This document shows, one piece after another, positions 17,127 to 26,145 of a stretch of 64,000 bases of DNA. Below the pieces are notes generated by a model. That model had not been told where the DNA came from. It searched no databases and saw only the letters and a list, made by a program, of their open reading frames with translations. The DNA comes from Clostridium chauvoei (GTDB lineage Bacteria; Bacillota; Clostridia; Clostridiales; Clostridiaceae), in NCBI RefSeq assembly GCF_002327185.1, contig NZ_CP018624.1:2552660-2616659 (forward strand), written 5' to 3'. The translations under genes were made by a program, and so were the position numbers. Numbering within the stretch: the stretch's first letter is position 1; each line of letters begins with the position of its first letter.

Positions 17127-19043
17127 TTATTCTATATCTTTTATATCATCTTTTGCAATTTCTATTTCTTTATTTTCTTCTATCTTTTTATCTTTGATTT
17201 TTCTAAGCTCTGGATGCTTTTTAAATATAAACTCCATAAACTCATCACCAAAAATAGTTTCTTTGTCTAGTAAGTATTCTGAAATCTCGTCTAATAAATC
17301 TCTATTATCATTTAATAATTTTCTTGCATTCTTATGGCAAGTTTTAATTATTGATAATATTTCCTCATCTACTAAAGTTGATGTTTGATCACTACACTCT
17401 CTTACAGCTCTGCCATCTAAATATCTGTTTTGTACTGTTTCTAAAGCCATCATATCAAACTTTTCAGTCATACCATAAACAGTAACTATACTCTTAGCTG
17501 TTTTTGTAGCTCTTTCTATATCATTTGATGCTCCTGTTGAAATCAAGTTAAATACTTCCTCTTCTGCTGCTCTACCACCTAACATTACTGTTATTTGATT
17601 TAAAAGCTCATCTTTAGATACTAAGTATTTTTCTTCTTCAGGTAATTGCATTGTATATCCTAATGCCCCCATAGTTCTTGGAACTATTGTTATTTTATGA
17701 ACAGGATCTGCTCCTTCTAACATAGCTGCAACTAAAGCATGCCCTACTTCATGGAAGGCTACTATTCTCTTTTCTAATGGTGATAAAATTCTATCTTTCT
17801 TTTCTTTACCTGCAATTATAACTTCTACAGCTTCTCTTAAATCTTCTTGATTAACAGAATCTCTACCTTGTTTAACAGCTCTTAATGCGGCTTCATTTAC
17901 CATGTTTGCAAGGTCTGCACCTACTGCTCCTGGAGTTGATTTTGCTATTTCTTCTAGATTTACACTTTCATCAAATTTTACATCCTTTGAATGAACCTCT
18001 AATATAGCTATTCTTCCTTTTAAATCAGGTCTATCTACTATAACTCTTCTATCAAATCTACCTGGTCTTAAAAGAGCTTTATCTAATATTTCTGGTCTAT
18101 TAGTAGCTCCTAATATAACTATTGCCTTTGATGAATCAAACCCATCCATTTGTGTTAATAATTGATTTAAAGTCTGTTCTCTTTCATCATTTGTTTGTAA
18201 TTGTGCATCTCTACTCTTACCTATAGAATCAATTTCATCTATAAATATTATACATGGAGCATTTTTTTCTGCTTCTTGGAATAAATCTCTTACTTTAGCA
18301 GCTCCCATACCAGCAAACATTTCAACAAAGTTTGATCCTGATATTGAGAAAAATGGTACTTTTGCTTCTCCTGCAACTGCTTTTGCAAGTAATGTCTTAC
18401 CTGTTCCTGGAGGTCCTACTAATAAAGCTCCCTTAGGTAACTTAGCTCCTATTTGAGTATATTTTTCTTTATTATTTAAGTAGTCTATTATTTCCTTTAA
18501 AGATTCCTTTGCTTCATCCTGCCCTGCAACATCGTTAAAAGTTATCTTTATATCATTTTCTCCATAAACTTTAGCATTACTCTTACCTAAGCCCATCATA
18601 GGGCCTCCACCCATCTTTTTACCCATCTTACTCATTAAAAATCTAAACATAAAGAATATTAAGACTGGAGTAAGCACATAAAGAAAAATGAAATCTGCAA
18701 TAAAATTATTTTCTATAGGTTTAGCTCTAAACTCTATTCCAGCATCACCTAATATTTTTACAAGCTCTGGATCATTTACATTACCTGTATATAAAACTTT
18801 ATTTTTTAATTTTTGCCCTTCATTTTCTTTAGGAATTATTTTAAGTTCGTTTGATGATATTACTACTTCTTTAATCTCTTTATTTTCAATCATAGATAAA
18901 AACTTATTATAGCTTATCTCTTCTGTAGTCATCATATTTTTAGTTGAACTAAAAGCATACATAAATAAGAATGCTATAACTACATACAAAATCATCTGCT
19001 TTCTTTTTTTCTTTTTATTATCTTCAGTATTGTTATCCATCAT
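17127..19043 (-). CDS. ftsH: ATP-dependent membrane zinc protease
   Basis: FtsH is a hexameric AAA+ protease in the cytoplasmic membrane that degrades unstable and misfolded membrane and cytosolic proteins. The 638-residue sequence has two N-terminal membrane helices (about residues 15-33 and 112-132) with an external loop, Walker A GPPGTGKT near residue 211, Walker B IIFIDEID, the SRH region [19 protein letters not shown], and the zinc site HEVGH near residue 431. Length and order are normal. GGAGAG lies eight bases before the ATG. It is followed on the same strand by helD and preceded closely by the signal peptidase gene, perhaps one transcription unit. Confidence 0.96.
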   Translation of the reverse strand: MMDNNTEDNKKKKRKQMILYVVIAFLFMYAFSSTKNMMTTEEISYNKFLSMIENKEIKEVVISSNELKIIPKENEGQKLKNKVLYTGNVNDPELVKILGDAGIEFRAKPIENNFIADFIFLYVLTPVLIFFMFRFLMSKMGKKMGGGPMMGLGKSNAKVYGENDIKITFNDVAGQDEAKESLKEIIDYLNNKEKYTQIGAKLPKGALLVGPPGTGKTLLAKAVAGEAKVPFFSISGSNFVEMFAGMGAAKVRDLFQEAEKNAPCIIFIDEIDSIGKSRDAQLQTNDEREQTLNQLLTQMDGFDSSKAIVILGATNRPEILDKALLRPGRFDRRVIVDRPDLKGRIAILEVHSKDVKFDESVNLEEIAKSTPGAVGADLANMVNEAALRAVKQGRDSVNQEDLREAVEVIIAGKEKKDRILSPLEKRIVAFHEVGHALVAAMLEGADPVHKITIVPRTMGALGYTMQLPEEEKYLVSKDELLNQITVMLGGRAAEEEVFNLISTGASNDIERATKTAKSIVTVYGMTEKFDMMALETVQNRYLDGRAVRECSDQTSTLVDEEILSIIKTCHKNARKLLNDNRDLLDEISEYLLDKETIFGDEFMEFIFKKHPELRKIKDKKIEENKEIEIAKDDIKDIE

Positions 19044-19059
19044 AATACTAACTCTCCAT

Positions 19060-19626
19060 TTATTTTATACTTCCTATACTTGGAATAGGATATATTCTAA
19101 ACTTTACTATACCTATTATTTTTTTACCATCTATATAGGTGTTTTTCCATCGCCTTGAATCTAATGATATAGGTCTATTATCTCCTAAAAAGAAATATTT
19201 ATCTTCTGGAACAGTATAACTACCTATAAAATCATCTTTAGATTGTACATAATCTTCTTCTAAATATTCTCCATTTATATATACATCTCCACTACTAATA
19301 GATATGTAATCTCCTGGTAATCCTATTAGCCTCTTTACCATATATTCTCCTTTTTCTTCTGAAAAGAATACTACTAAATCTCCTCTTTCTAAAAGATCTA
19401 GCTTATATAGTCTGTTTACTAATACAATATCACCAATATTTAATGTTGGTACCATAGAAGAAGTAGGTACTCTTGCTTTAAAAAATATAAATTTATTTAC
19501 TAGTATCGCTATTAATAATGATATTCCAATTATTTTTACATAATCTTTTGTACTACTTGATTTTTTTCCTTCTTGTAAATTTTCTTCTGATAGTTTATTT
19601 AGAAGTTCTTGGAATTTTTCAAGCAT
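19060..19626 (-). CDS. Type I signal peptidase (second of a tandem pair)
   Basis: Signal peptidase I removes signal peptides of exported proteins on the outer face of the membrane. The 188-residue protein has a soluble N-terminus of about 28 residues, one membrane helix (DYVKIIGISLLIAILVNKFIF in part), the catalytic serine in PTSSMVPTLNIGD and the catalytic lysine in YMVKRLIGLPGD, then the FFLGDNRPISLDSR box. Single-span forms like this resemble Bacillus SipS-type enzymes. It is 25 bases after a closely similar gene. Confidence 0.94.
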   Translation of the reverse strand: MLEKFQELLNKLSEENLQEGKKSSSTKDYVKIIGISLLIAILVNKFIFFKARVPTSSMVPTLNIGDIVLVNRLYKLDLLERGDLVVFFSEEKGEYMVKRLIGLPGDYISISSGDVYINGEYLEEDYVQSKDDFIGSYTVPEDKYFFLGDNRPISLDSRRWKNTYIDGKKIIGIVKFRIYPIPSIGSIK

Positions 19627-19651
19627 TATTAGTATCTTTTCCTTTCTACGA

Positions 19652-20212
19652 CTATTTAATTCTTCCTATCTCATCGAATGGATATACTTTCACTTGTGCC
19701 TTACCTTTTATATCTTGGCCATCTATATAAGGGTTAATCCAATATCTTGAATCTTTTGACCAAAGTCTATTATCTCCTAAAAAGAAATACTTTCCTTCTG
19801 GAACTTTATATTCTCCATTAAAATTATCATGTGCTCCTATATAATTTTCTACTAAAACTTCTCCATTTACTGAAACTGATCCATTTACAATTTTAATTTC
19901 ATCCCCTGGAAGTCCTATAAGTCTTTTGATTAAATCTTCTTGCAATTCTTCTGAATAAAATACTATTATATCTCCTCGCTTTAACTTATCTAGATTATAT
20001 ACTCTACTTACAAATAATCTATCATCTACATTTAGAGTTGGAACCATTGATTCAGAAGGTATATAAGCTTTAAATATTACATATTTATTTATAGCTAAAG
20101 CTAATAAAACTGCTACAATTATTGGTATTCCCCATTCATAAAAGAAACCTTTTGTTGGTATTCCTCTTTCATCCAAAAAGGCTTTTATTTTACTTACTTT
20201 TTCTTCATTCAT
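19652..20212 (-). CDS. Type I signal peptidase (first of a tandem pair)
   Basis: The 186-residue product has the same plan as its neighbour: cytosolic N-terminus, one membrane helix (GIPIIVAVLLALAINKYVIF in part), catalytic serine in IPSESMVPTLNVDD, lysine in DLIKRLIGLPGD, and FFLGDNRLWSKDSR. A GTG at 20224 would add four residues, but GGGAG at 20221-20217 is well spaced for the ATG at 20212, which I take as the start; it lies two bases after the stop of the DUF3006 gene. The pair probably arose by duplication, and the two may differ in substrate range. Confidence 0.93.
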   Translation of the reverse strand: MNEEKVSKIKAFLDERGIPTKGFFYEWGIPIIVAVLLALAINKYVIFKAYIPSESMVPTLNVDDRLFVSRVYNLDKLKRGDIIVFYSEELQEDLIKRLIGLPGDEIKIVNGSVSVNGEVLVENYIGAHDNFNGEYKVPEGKYFFLGDNRLWSKDSRYWINPYIDGQDIKGKAQVKVYPFDEIGRIK

Positions 20213-20214
20213 TA

Positions 20215-20430
20215 CTACTCCCACATACCTTTCATCATATTTTTAATATATTCTCTTCTATTTTTAGTTAAAACATCATCTACTTTAAATCGGTCTCCCT
20301 TTTTTACTAATATATCGCCTTCATTAAATTTACCATCAATTAAATCTTTTTTTATGTTAATGAAATCTCCAAGTTCTGTTTCTAAAACTGCATATTCTCC
20401 TTCTATTCTGTCTATAGTAAAATTATTCAT
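20215..20430 (-). CDS. DUF3006-family small protein
   Basis: This 71-residue protein opens with FTIDRIEGEYAVLETELGDFINI and continues with a G-D-I-L-V-K-K-G-D pattern, as in DUF3006 proteins, which are small, probably OB- or SH3-like, and of unknown function. It ends just before the first signal peptidase start, with the stop TAG two bases from the next ATG, so translation is likely coupled. The Shine-Dalgarno-like AGAGGTGAGAGG lies about 18 bases from the ATG, with the palindrome GGCATTAATGCC (20439-20450) between them. Confidence 0.75.
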   Translation of the reverse strand: MNNFTIDRIEGEYAVLETELGDFINIKKDLIDGKFNEGDILVKKGDRFKVDDVLTKNRREYIKNMMKGMWE

Positions 20431-20580
20431 ATCTTATTGGCATTAATGCCTCTCACCTCTTTTTAATTTCTCATATTCTAGTATAACATAATTATTTTAA
20501 TTATTGACTAATATAAATACAAAACCTATATAATTAATAAGCTATTTGTTAATTATAAATTTATTATACTATAAAAAAAT

Positions 20581-20616
20581 AATAGTATATGTAAACGCAC
20601 TACATATACTACTATT
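20581..20616 (-). terminator. Terminator after lysA
   Basis: AATAGTATATGTA (20581-20593) pairs with TACATATACTACTATT (20601-20616), with a small bulge and a 7-base loop; the minus strand then reads TTTTTTTAT. It lies just beyond the lysA stop. Confidence 0.75.
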
Positions 20617-20643
20617 TTCAAATAAATTAATATCTAATTTTAA

Positions 20644-21935
20644 TTAAATCTCTGATGATACTAACTCTTCATAAGTTTGTCTTTTTGATACTATCTTTGC
20701 TTCTCCATCTTTTACAAATACTACTGCTGGTCTTAAATTTTTATTATAATTATTTGCCATAGAGAATCCATATGCTCCTGTTGACATTACAGCCAATATG
20801 TCGCCACTACAAATATTAGGTAGCTTAATATCTTTTATTAATATATCTCCGGATTCACAACACTTTCCTGCTATAGTAACTGTCTCATTAATTGAATCAT
20901 TTATTTTATTTGCTAAAACTGCTTCGTATTTTGCTTGATATAAAGCAGGTCTTATATTATCTGTCATTCCCCCATCTACTGCTACATATTTTCTTATTCC
21001 TTGAACTTCCTTTATTGAACCTACTTTATATAATGTAGTTCCTGCATTAGCAACTATTGATCTTCCTGGTTCTATTGTTAAAATAGGTTTATTTAAAGAT
21101 AATTCTTTGCATACTTTATTTACTCTTTCTAATATGACATTACAATATTCTGATGTTTCCTTAGGTTTATCTCCTTCTGAATAATATATTCCAAAACCAC
21201 CACTAAATCTAATTCTTGTATTGTGTGTCCTGTTTCTTGTCTTATATCATCTATAAATTTAAGCATTATTTCAGCAGCATCTCCAAAAGGTTCTGTATCA
21301 AATATTTGTGAACCTATATGACAGTGAAGTCCAACTAAATCTATATTATCAAAAGATAAAGCTATCTTTACTGCATTCATAATATTATCTGCAATAGGTG
21401 CAAATCCAAACTTTGAATCTAGTTGCCCAGTTTTTATATAATCATGAGTATGAGCTTCTATTCCTGGAGTTAATCTTAAATATATTTTTTGTACTTTATT
21501 ATACTTATTAGCTATTTCATTTACTTTTTCCATTTCCCATAGGTTATCAACTATAAACCTACCAACTCCAAGCTTCACTCCTAAGTCTATTTCTTCTAAA
21601 GTTTTATTGTTTCCATGAAAATAGATATTTTCTAAAGGATATCCTGCCTTATGTGCAGTATATAACTCTCCACCAGATACTACATCTAAGCAAAGCCCTT
21701 CTTCTTTTATTAACTTACACATTCCTACTGTTAAGAAAGCTTTCCCTGCATAAGCTACTCTATTTCCATCTTCTTTACATTTAAAACTTTTAACATACCC
21801 TCTACAAATATCTCTTATAAGTTTTTCATCCATTACATATAATGGTGTACCATAATCTTTAGCTAATTTTGTAGCTTTAATACCACCTATACATAATTCA
21901 TTTTCTTTGATTTCCATTGCCCCAAATAACTTCAT
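20644..21935 (-). pseudogene. lysA: Diaminopimelate decarboxylase, disrupted by a one-base deletion
   Basis: LysA converts meso-diaminopimelate to lysine with PLP. Reading minus strand from 21935, the N-terminal barrel is normal (YVMDEKLIRDI, VAYAGKAFL with the PLP lysine, HGNNKT, HCHIGSQI). At EELDL-type position the expected LGGGFGIYY should follow, but GATTTAG is followed by TGGTGG, one G short beside 21203, so the frame runs to an early stop at 21129. One frame over, the text continues without break as GGFGIYYSEGDKPKETSEYC, then PGRSIVANAG, VDGGMTDNIRPALY, KCCESGD-type CCESGDIL and the C-terminus at 20644. One base restores a full protein of about 430 residues. Either a true mutation (lysine auxotrophy unless a second copy exists) or a sequencing error. 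Confidence 0.9.
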
Positions 21936-21963
21936 AATTTACCTCCATATTATTTAATTGACC

Positions 21964-22213
21964 AAAATAAAAAACCACCGTAATAACGATGGTAGATTTT
22001 CACAATATAAATGGTAGCTATAATTATGGTACCCATAATTTCATAAAATGATTTTTCGTAGCTCTCCACTTACGTGACAGTGATACACATATTATATGTA
22101 TCCCCAGAAATAAACTTTGCTTTTTTATTTCTTCGGCTATTAATCCTTTCGTCATGTTTCTTCGCTTGCCAGCTCTTCATAACTACTATTATTAACAGCT
22201 CCTCTACCTAATA
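21964..22213 (-). promoter_or_regulatory. Lysine riboswitch (L box) with terminator, upstream of lysA
   Basis: On the minus strand from 22213 the conserved L-box elements occur in order: AGGTAGAGGAGC, AGTAGTTATGAAGAG, ACGAAAGG, GCCGAAG, TCTGGGG, TATCACTGTCACG and GGAGAGCTACG (ending near 22054). A terminator follows with arms CGATGGT/ACCACCG (sense ACCATCG, 21993-21987, and CGGTGGT, 21980-21974) and a T-rich tail. CTACCAT occurs twice, at the terminator and about 20 bases before it, offering an antiterminator partner. Lysine binding should favour termination and so shut off lysA. Confidence 0.96.
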
Positions 22214-22359
22214 ATCTTAAATATATTATTTTAAAAGTCCTAAAACTATGTATATTATTAAAAATAGTTTGTTTTTAATAAAATTTATAGTTCATTAATA
22301 TTATTATACACATTTTACAAAATTATGCTATATATTTTCAGAATTTTTTAAATTTTATT

Positions 22360-23030
22360 TCATCCTCTATATTTATCCATAAGACTACTCATTATATCTC
22401 CTGTTACTGGTGGAGTATATGTTATTGCATTTGCTCCTGCTTCTATTGTTTCTAATATAGAGCTTTCTGTTGGTCCACCTGTAGCCATAATAGGGAAGTC
22501 TGGAAACTCTTCTCTTATTTTTCTAACTATTTTTGCAGTATTCTTTCCTCCAGATACATTTAAAATAGTAGCTCCTGATTCTATTCTATCTCTTATATTT
22601 TCGCATTCTGAAACTACTGTAACTATTACAGGTATATCTATAGTTTCTCTTATTTTTTTACTATATTATTTGCAGTTGGTGCATTTATAACTACCCCCAT
22701 AGCCCCTTTAAATTCAGCATCCAAAGCAAGATTCACAACTCTTTTTCCTTGAGTTATTCCACCACCTACTCCACAAAATATAGGTACATCTGCAGCCATA
22801 ACTAAAGCTTGCGTTATAAGTGGCTGAGGAGTAAATGGATAAACTGCAATTATTGCATCTGCATTTGTATTTCTTATAATGGCAACATCTGTAGTAAATA
22901 ATAAAGACTTTATTCTTTTACCAAATATCTTTATTCCACTACACTCTCTAATACAAGTTGGTACTTCAATAACATGACTTCTTAAAGTACCTTTTATTTC
23001 TGGAACAAGTTTTACTTTTTTTACCCCCAT
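22360..23030 (-). pseudogene. TIM-barrel-like hydrolase-family protein, frameshifted at an A7 run
   Basis: The first 125 or so residues (MGVKKVKLVPEIKGTLRSHV, CIRECSGIKIFGKRIKS, FTPQPLITQAL, PIFCGVGGGITQGKRV, GAMGVVINAPTANNIVKK) end at TAA within GTAAAAAAATAA. With one more A in the run at 22653-22659 the frame continues as IRETIDIPVIVTVVSE, GATILNVSGGKNTA, FPIMATGGPTESSI and ends at 22360, giving about 224 residues that look like one barrel-type protein often annotated only as a hydrolase. GGAGG is seven bases before the ATG at 23030; an upstream in-frame start at 23069 is not needed. Transcriptional slippage on the A7 run could in principle restore some full product. Confidence 0.75.
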
Positions 23031-23246
23031 GAATATTCCTCCTATTGATTCTTTAATTATATATCCCAATTAATATCTATCTAATAATTTTTTAGTTTAT
23101 TATATTATACTCTTTTATTAATAAATTGAAATACTAAAAAATCTTTTATTGTTTAAACTATATTTTTATGACTTTTTACCTAGTTATAATATATAATTAG
23201 CTTATGTAAACTATAATTAATAATACATAATTTCGAGGTGATTTTA

Positions 23247-24491
23247 ATGTTAACAAAGAGAAAACTATATCCTCCCTATACTGTATTAATAATAATGTAT
23301 GTCTTTTTTATTGTTTTTGCTTTTACTATAGATTCTCCTAAAGAGATTTTATCTGGATTAAAAACAATATTATTTACACCTGATATCTTAATAACAGATT
23401 ATATAGAAATTGGTGGAATTGGAGCAACCTTTGTAAATGCTGCTCTTACAAGTCTTGTTTCTATATTAATTTTAGTTATTATAGGTATAAAACCTAATGG
23501 TTCTACTATTATGGCTTTATATCTTATGACTGGTTTTTCTTTTTTTGGAAAAAATATATTAAATATTTGGCCTATTATGATAGGTGTATATTTATTTTCT
23601 AAATATCAAAAGGAACCTTTTTTAAATTATACTCTTGTAGCTTTACTTGCAACATCACTAGCTCCAACTGTTAGTCAATTAAGTTTTACAGGGTATTTCT
23701 CTACTGGTACTGGAATAATTCTTGGATATGCCTTAGGGATTTTTACTGGTTTTGTATTACCACCTATAGCATCTCATTGTATTAAAGCCCACAATGGATA
23801 TAATTTATATAATATTGGTTTTGCAGGTGGGCTTTTTGCTACTTTATTAATGTCTATTTTAAGAAGCATTGGAATAAATTTTGAAACTAGACTTATTTGG
23901 CATACAGGCTCTAATAAAATCTTTGCTATATTTTTATTTACTATTTCTATATACTTGATTGTTATAGGATTAATTTATAGTGATAATAATAAAAATAAAT
24001 TAATTAATATAAGTAAACAAACAGGTAGATTAGTTAGTGACTTTTATATTCTCTTTGGAGAAGCTTCATATATAAACATGGGTATATTAGGAATAGCTTC
24101 TACTACTTTTGTTCTGCTTATAAAAAGTGATTTAAATGGCCCAACAATGGCTGCTATTTTTACTATTATGGGATTTGGTTGCTTTGGTAAACACCTAAAA
24201 AATATTACACCTATTGTAATAGGAGCATGTTTAGCATCACTACTTCATGTTGATCCTATAAACTCACCAGGTTTAATATTATCAATTTTATTTTCAACAG
24301 CACTTGCCCCTATATCAGGTAAATTTGGTTGGAAATTTGGTATAATTGCAGGATTTTTACACTTAAACATAGTTACTAATATTGGCTATCTTCATGGTGG
24401 CTTAAATTTATACAATAATGGTTTAGCGGCAGGTTTTGTAGCAATGATTTTAATACCATTAATAACTACATTTAGGGAGGAACAATATTAA
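23247..24491 (+). CDS. DUF1576-type membrane protein with duplicated halves
   Basis: This roughly 414-residue protein has about twelve hydrophobic segments. It is made of two similar halves: MTGFSFFGKNILNIWPIMIGVYL with SLAPTVSQLSF and HNGYNLYNIGFAGGL in the first, and IMGFGCFGKHLKNITPIVIGACL with TALAPISGKFG and HGGLNLYNNGLAAGF in the second. It resembles the DUF1576 family, whose function is not known; the fold may be a transporter. GAGGTG at about 23236 serves the ATG at 23247 rather than the GTG at 23238. The next gene begins one base after its stop. Confidence 0.75.
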   Translation: MLTKRKLYPPYTVLIIMYVFFIVFAFTIDSPKEILSGLKTILFTPDILITDYIEIGGIGATFVNAALTSLVSILILVIIGIKPNGSTIMALYLMTGFSFFGKNILNIWPIMIGVYLFSKYQKEPFLNYTLVALLATSLAPTVSQLSFTGYFSTGTGIILGYALGIFTGFVLPPIASHCIKAHNGYNLYNIGFAGGLFATLLMSILRSIGINFETRLIWHTGSNKIFAIFLFTISIYLIVIGLIYSDNNKNKLINISKQTGRLVSDFYILFGEASYINMGILGIASTTFVLLIKSDLNGPTMAAIFTIMGFGCFGKHLKNITPIVIGACLASLLHVDPINSPGLILSILFSTALAPISGKFGWKFGIIAGFLHLNIVTNIGYLHGGLNLYNNGLAAGFVAMILIPLITTFREEQY

Positions 24492-24492
24492 G

Positions 24493-24837
24493 ATGAAGTT
24501 TAAATTAGAAAAAAACTTGAGAATTGTAAGTGAACTTATAACGTATTTCCATAAGCTAGGTACCGATGATGTACACCTAGATATTAAAAATGAAGAAAAC
24601 AATTCTTATTTTTATATATCAGGAAAGGTTTTAAATTTATCTAAAAATGAACTAGATAATTTAAATTCAATTTTAAATACTAAAAGACAACATGAAGTTG
24701 AACATTATTATTGGAATTTAGGTGGGGAAAGCGAACTTGATTGTGAATTATCCTTAGTTGGTATGATGGTAGATAATGTTGCTATAACTTATGAAAATAA
24801 TATACTTTCTTTAAAAATATTACGTAAAGAAAATTAA
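24493..24837 (+). CDS. Hypothetical protein coupled to the DUF1576 gene
   Basis: I do not recognise this 114-residue soluble protein. It begins with basic KFKLEKNLRIVSELITYFHKLG, then alternating strands (VHLDIKNEENNSYFYISGKV), a helix (LSKNELDNLNSILNTKRQ) and a second sheet part (CELSLVGMMVDNVAITYENNILSLKIL). The alternating pattern suggests an alpha/beta fold. Its start is one base after the DUF1576 stop with GGAGGA upstream inside that gene, so the two are co-translated and may work together. Confidence 0.7.
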   Translation: MKFKLEKNLRIVSELITYFHKLGTDDVHLDIKNEENNSYFYISGKVLNLSKNELDNLNSILNTKRQHEVEHYYWNLGGESELDCELSLVGMMVDNVAITYENNILSLKILRKEN

Positions 24838-24847
24838 TTTTATACAT

Positions 24848-24885
24848 AAAAATAGTAGGAATCTAGTACGCTTCCTACTATTTTT
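24848..24885. terminator. Bidirectional terminator
   Basis: A 14-bp perfect stem: AAAAATAGTAGGAA (24848-24861) with TTCCTACTATTTTT (24872-24885), loop of 10. It ends both the DUF1576 unit and the convergent Nudix gene. Confidence 0.92.
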
Positions 24886-24888
24886 ATA

Positions 24889-25392
24889 TTAATAGCTTTT
24901 ATAGTTCATTTCTTCTAATACTTTTTTTACTACTTTTGTTCCTATTTTATCTTCTTTCATTTCATCTAATGCCACTTCTAACTTACACCATGACATCCCT
25001 TCAACTTCTGTAGATTTATTAATTTCACCAGAAACATATTTTGCCATAAATGTTATCATTAATATTTCTTTATCTTGAACAAAATCAGATCCTAAGTATT
25101 TGATATTAGCTACATCTAATCCTGATTCTTCTTTAACCTCTCTATAAACTGTTTCTTCAGCTGTTTCATTGTGGGAAACATATCCTGATAATAAAACTTT
25201 AGAGTCTTTAAAGATATAACTCTGCTTTAAAAGTAGTATCTCATCGCCTTTTATTACAGCAACCATTATGCATGGCTTTGGAGTATCAAAAAACATAACA
25301 TCATCATGACTACAATAAGGTACTCCTCCTTCATCAAAGCTGTATTTTTCTTCTAGTTCTTTTCCACATAAGGGACAAAATTTAAACTTCAT
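24889..25392 (-). CDS. Nudix hydrolase with N-terminal zinc-ribbon
   Basis: The 167-residue protein starts with FCPLCGKELEEKY and a later CSHDD, a partial zinc-ribbon like that of NudC-type NADH pyrophosphatases, then a Nudix domain. The Nudix box reads GYVSHNETAEETVYREVKEESGL (pieces: GYVSHNETAEE, REVKEESGL), with the G, E, REVKEE residues needed for metal binding. Substrate could be a dinucleotide such as NADH or a related nucleoside diphosphate compound. GGGGTG precedes the ATG. Confidence 0.88.
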   Translation of the reverse strand: MKFKFCPLCGKELEEKYSFDEGGVPYCSHDDVMFFDTPKPCIMVAVIKGDEILLLKQSYIFKDSKVLLSGYVSHNETAEETVYREVKEESGLDVANIKYLGSDFVQDKEILMITFMAKYVSGEINKSTEVEGMSWCKLEVALDEMKEDKIGTKVVKKVLEEMNYKSY

Positions 25393-25448
25393 TTATTCAC
25401 CCCAAATTTCGTTTTTTATTTTCTAATCTTTATTTAAGCTTTACTCTA

Positions 25449-25540
25449 TTATAATACAATTTCAACTGGATTGTTTATAATTATTCCATCTTTATAAACT
25501 TTACAAAAATACCTTCATATATATTTTTATTATATCTCAT
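25449..25540 (-). pseudogene. Possible very small gene with a one-base frameshift
   Basis: From ATG at 25540, after a good AAGGAGAG site, the frame reads MRYNKNIYEGIFVKFIKME and stops. If one A were added in GTAAAG the reading becomes IFVKVYKDGIIINNPVEIVL and ends at 25449, about 30 residues with a more protein-like second half. This is a weak call: the stretch is short and I do not recognise a family. It lies upstream of the Nudix gene on the same strand. Confidence 0.3.
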
Positions 25541-25626
25541 TTCTCTCTCCTTAAACTTGCCATTTTTTCTTAGCTTTCCACAATATGCCCTAATTATTGC
25601 ATGTCCAACACTTTTTCTACATAAAG

Positions 25627-25981
25627 TTATCCACACATTAAATTACTGAAGCCCTTATTTTATCTATATTACAGTAATATTTTAACATTATCCACAGATT
25701 TTATCCACATTCATGTGTGTTTTGTGAATAACTTCAAAAGGTTATGCACAGCTTGTATATTTTTCAAAATTATCCCATTACATATATCTTCGTAATTCGT
25801 CAAAAATCACTATCTTGTTACAAACACATATTCGTACCTCATATCTTGTGTCAATACCCTTTTAAAAAGTTTTCAACAGTTTTTGAAAGTTGTCCACATT
25901 TTGTGGATAACTTTTAACATTCCTAACACATTTTTCACCATTTTTTCAGGTTTTTCTTATTATAATTAGTATTGTGGATAA
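25627..25981. promoter_or_regulatory. Cluster of eight DnaA boxes in a gene-free region
   Basis: Within the gene-poor 25393-26145 interval there are five exact TTATCCACA boxes: plus strand at 25627-25635, 25688-25696 and 25701-25709; minus strand at 25902-25910 and 25973-25981. Three more have one change: TTATTCACA (minus, 25723-25731), TTATGCACA (plus, 25742-25750) and TTGTCCACA (plus, 25890-25898). The boxes at 25890 and 25902 face each other. T-rich DNA with few G residues follows to 26040. No dnaA or dnaN is near, and gene direction does not change across the cluster, so a DnaA titration or regulatory cluster is more likely than oriC. Confidence 0.85.
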
Positions 25982-26047
25982 TTTAATTGACTTCTTAAGT
26001 TTTTCTTAACTCTATTTTATTATTTCCTTAAAGATACTTCCAACATC

Positions 26048-26099
26048 TTGTATTAACACTATGCCTTCCTTATACTATTAACATAGACAATTAATAGTA
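26048..26099 (+). promoter_or_regulatory. Promoter with overlapping 9-bp dyad upstream of the DUF1700 gene
   Basis: TTGTAT (26048-26053), 17 bases, TATACT (26071-26076) is a plausible sigma-A promoter. The inverted repeat TACTATTAA (26073-26081) / TTAATAGTA (26091-26099), spacer 9, overlaps the -10 end and start region, a position suited to a repressor. Related DUF1700 operons often start with a PadR-type regulator gene; none is present here. Confidence 0.5.
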
Positions 26100-26145
26100 A
26101 TTTAAATTGATGTAAATAAATATATTATCGGGGGTGCTAATAATA

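Noticed and set aside
20644..20967. A separate 107-residue gene at the end of lysA
   Set aside because: It is the C-terminal end of DAP decarboxylase in the frame that continues from the N-terminal part after the one-base loss; not a gene of its own.
22254..22280. Terminator between the hydrolase gene and the lysine riboswitch
   Set aside because: TTATTAAAAA and TTTTTAATAA can pair, but the stem is only A-T and weak, so a functional terminator is not supported.
25393..26145. Chromosomal replication origin (oriC)
   Set aside because: Many DnaA boxes are present, but dnaA, dnaN and other origin neighbours are absent, and gene orientation does not switch here. I therefore list it as a DnaA-box cluster.
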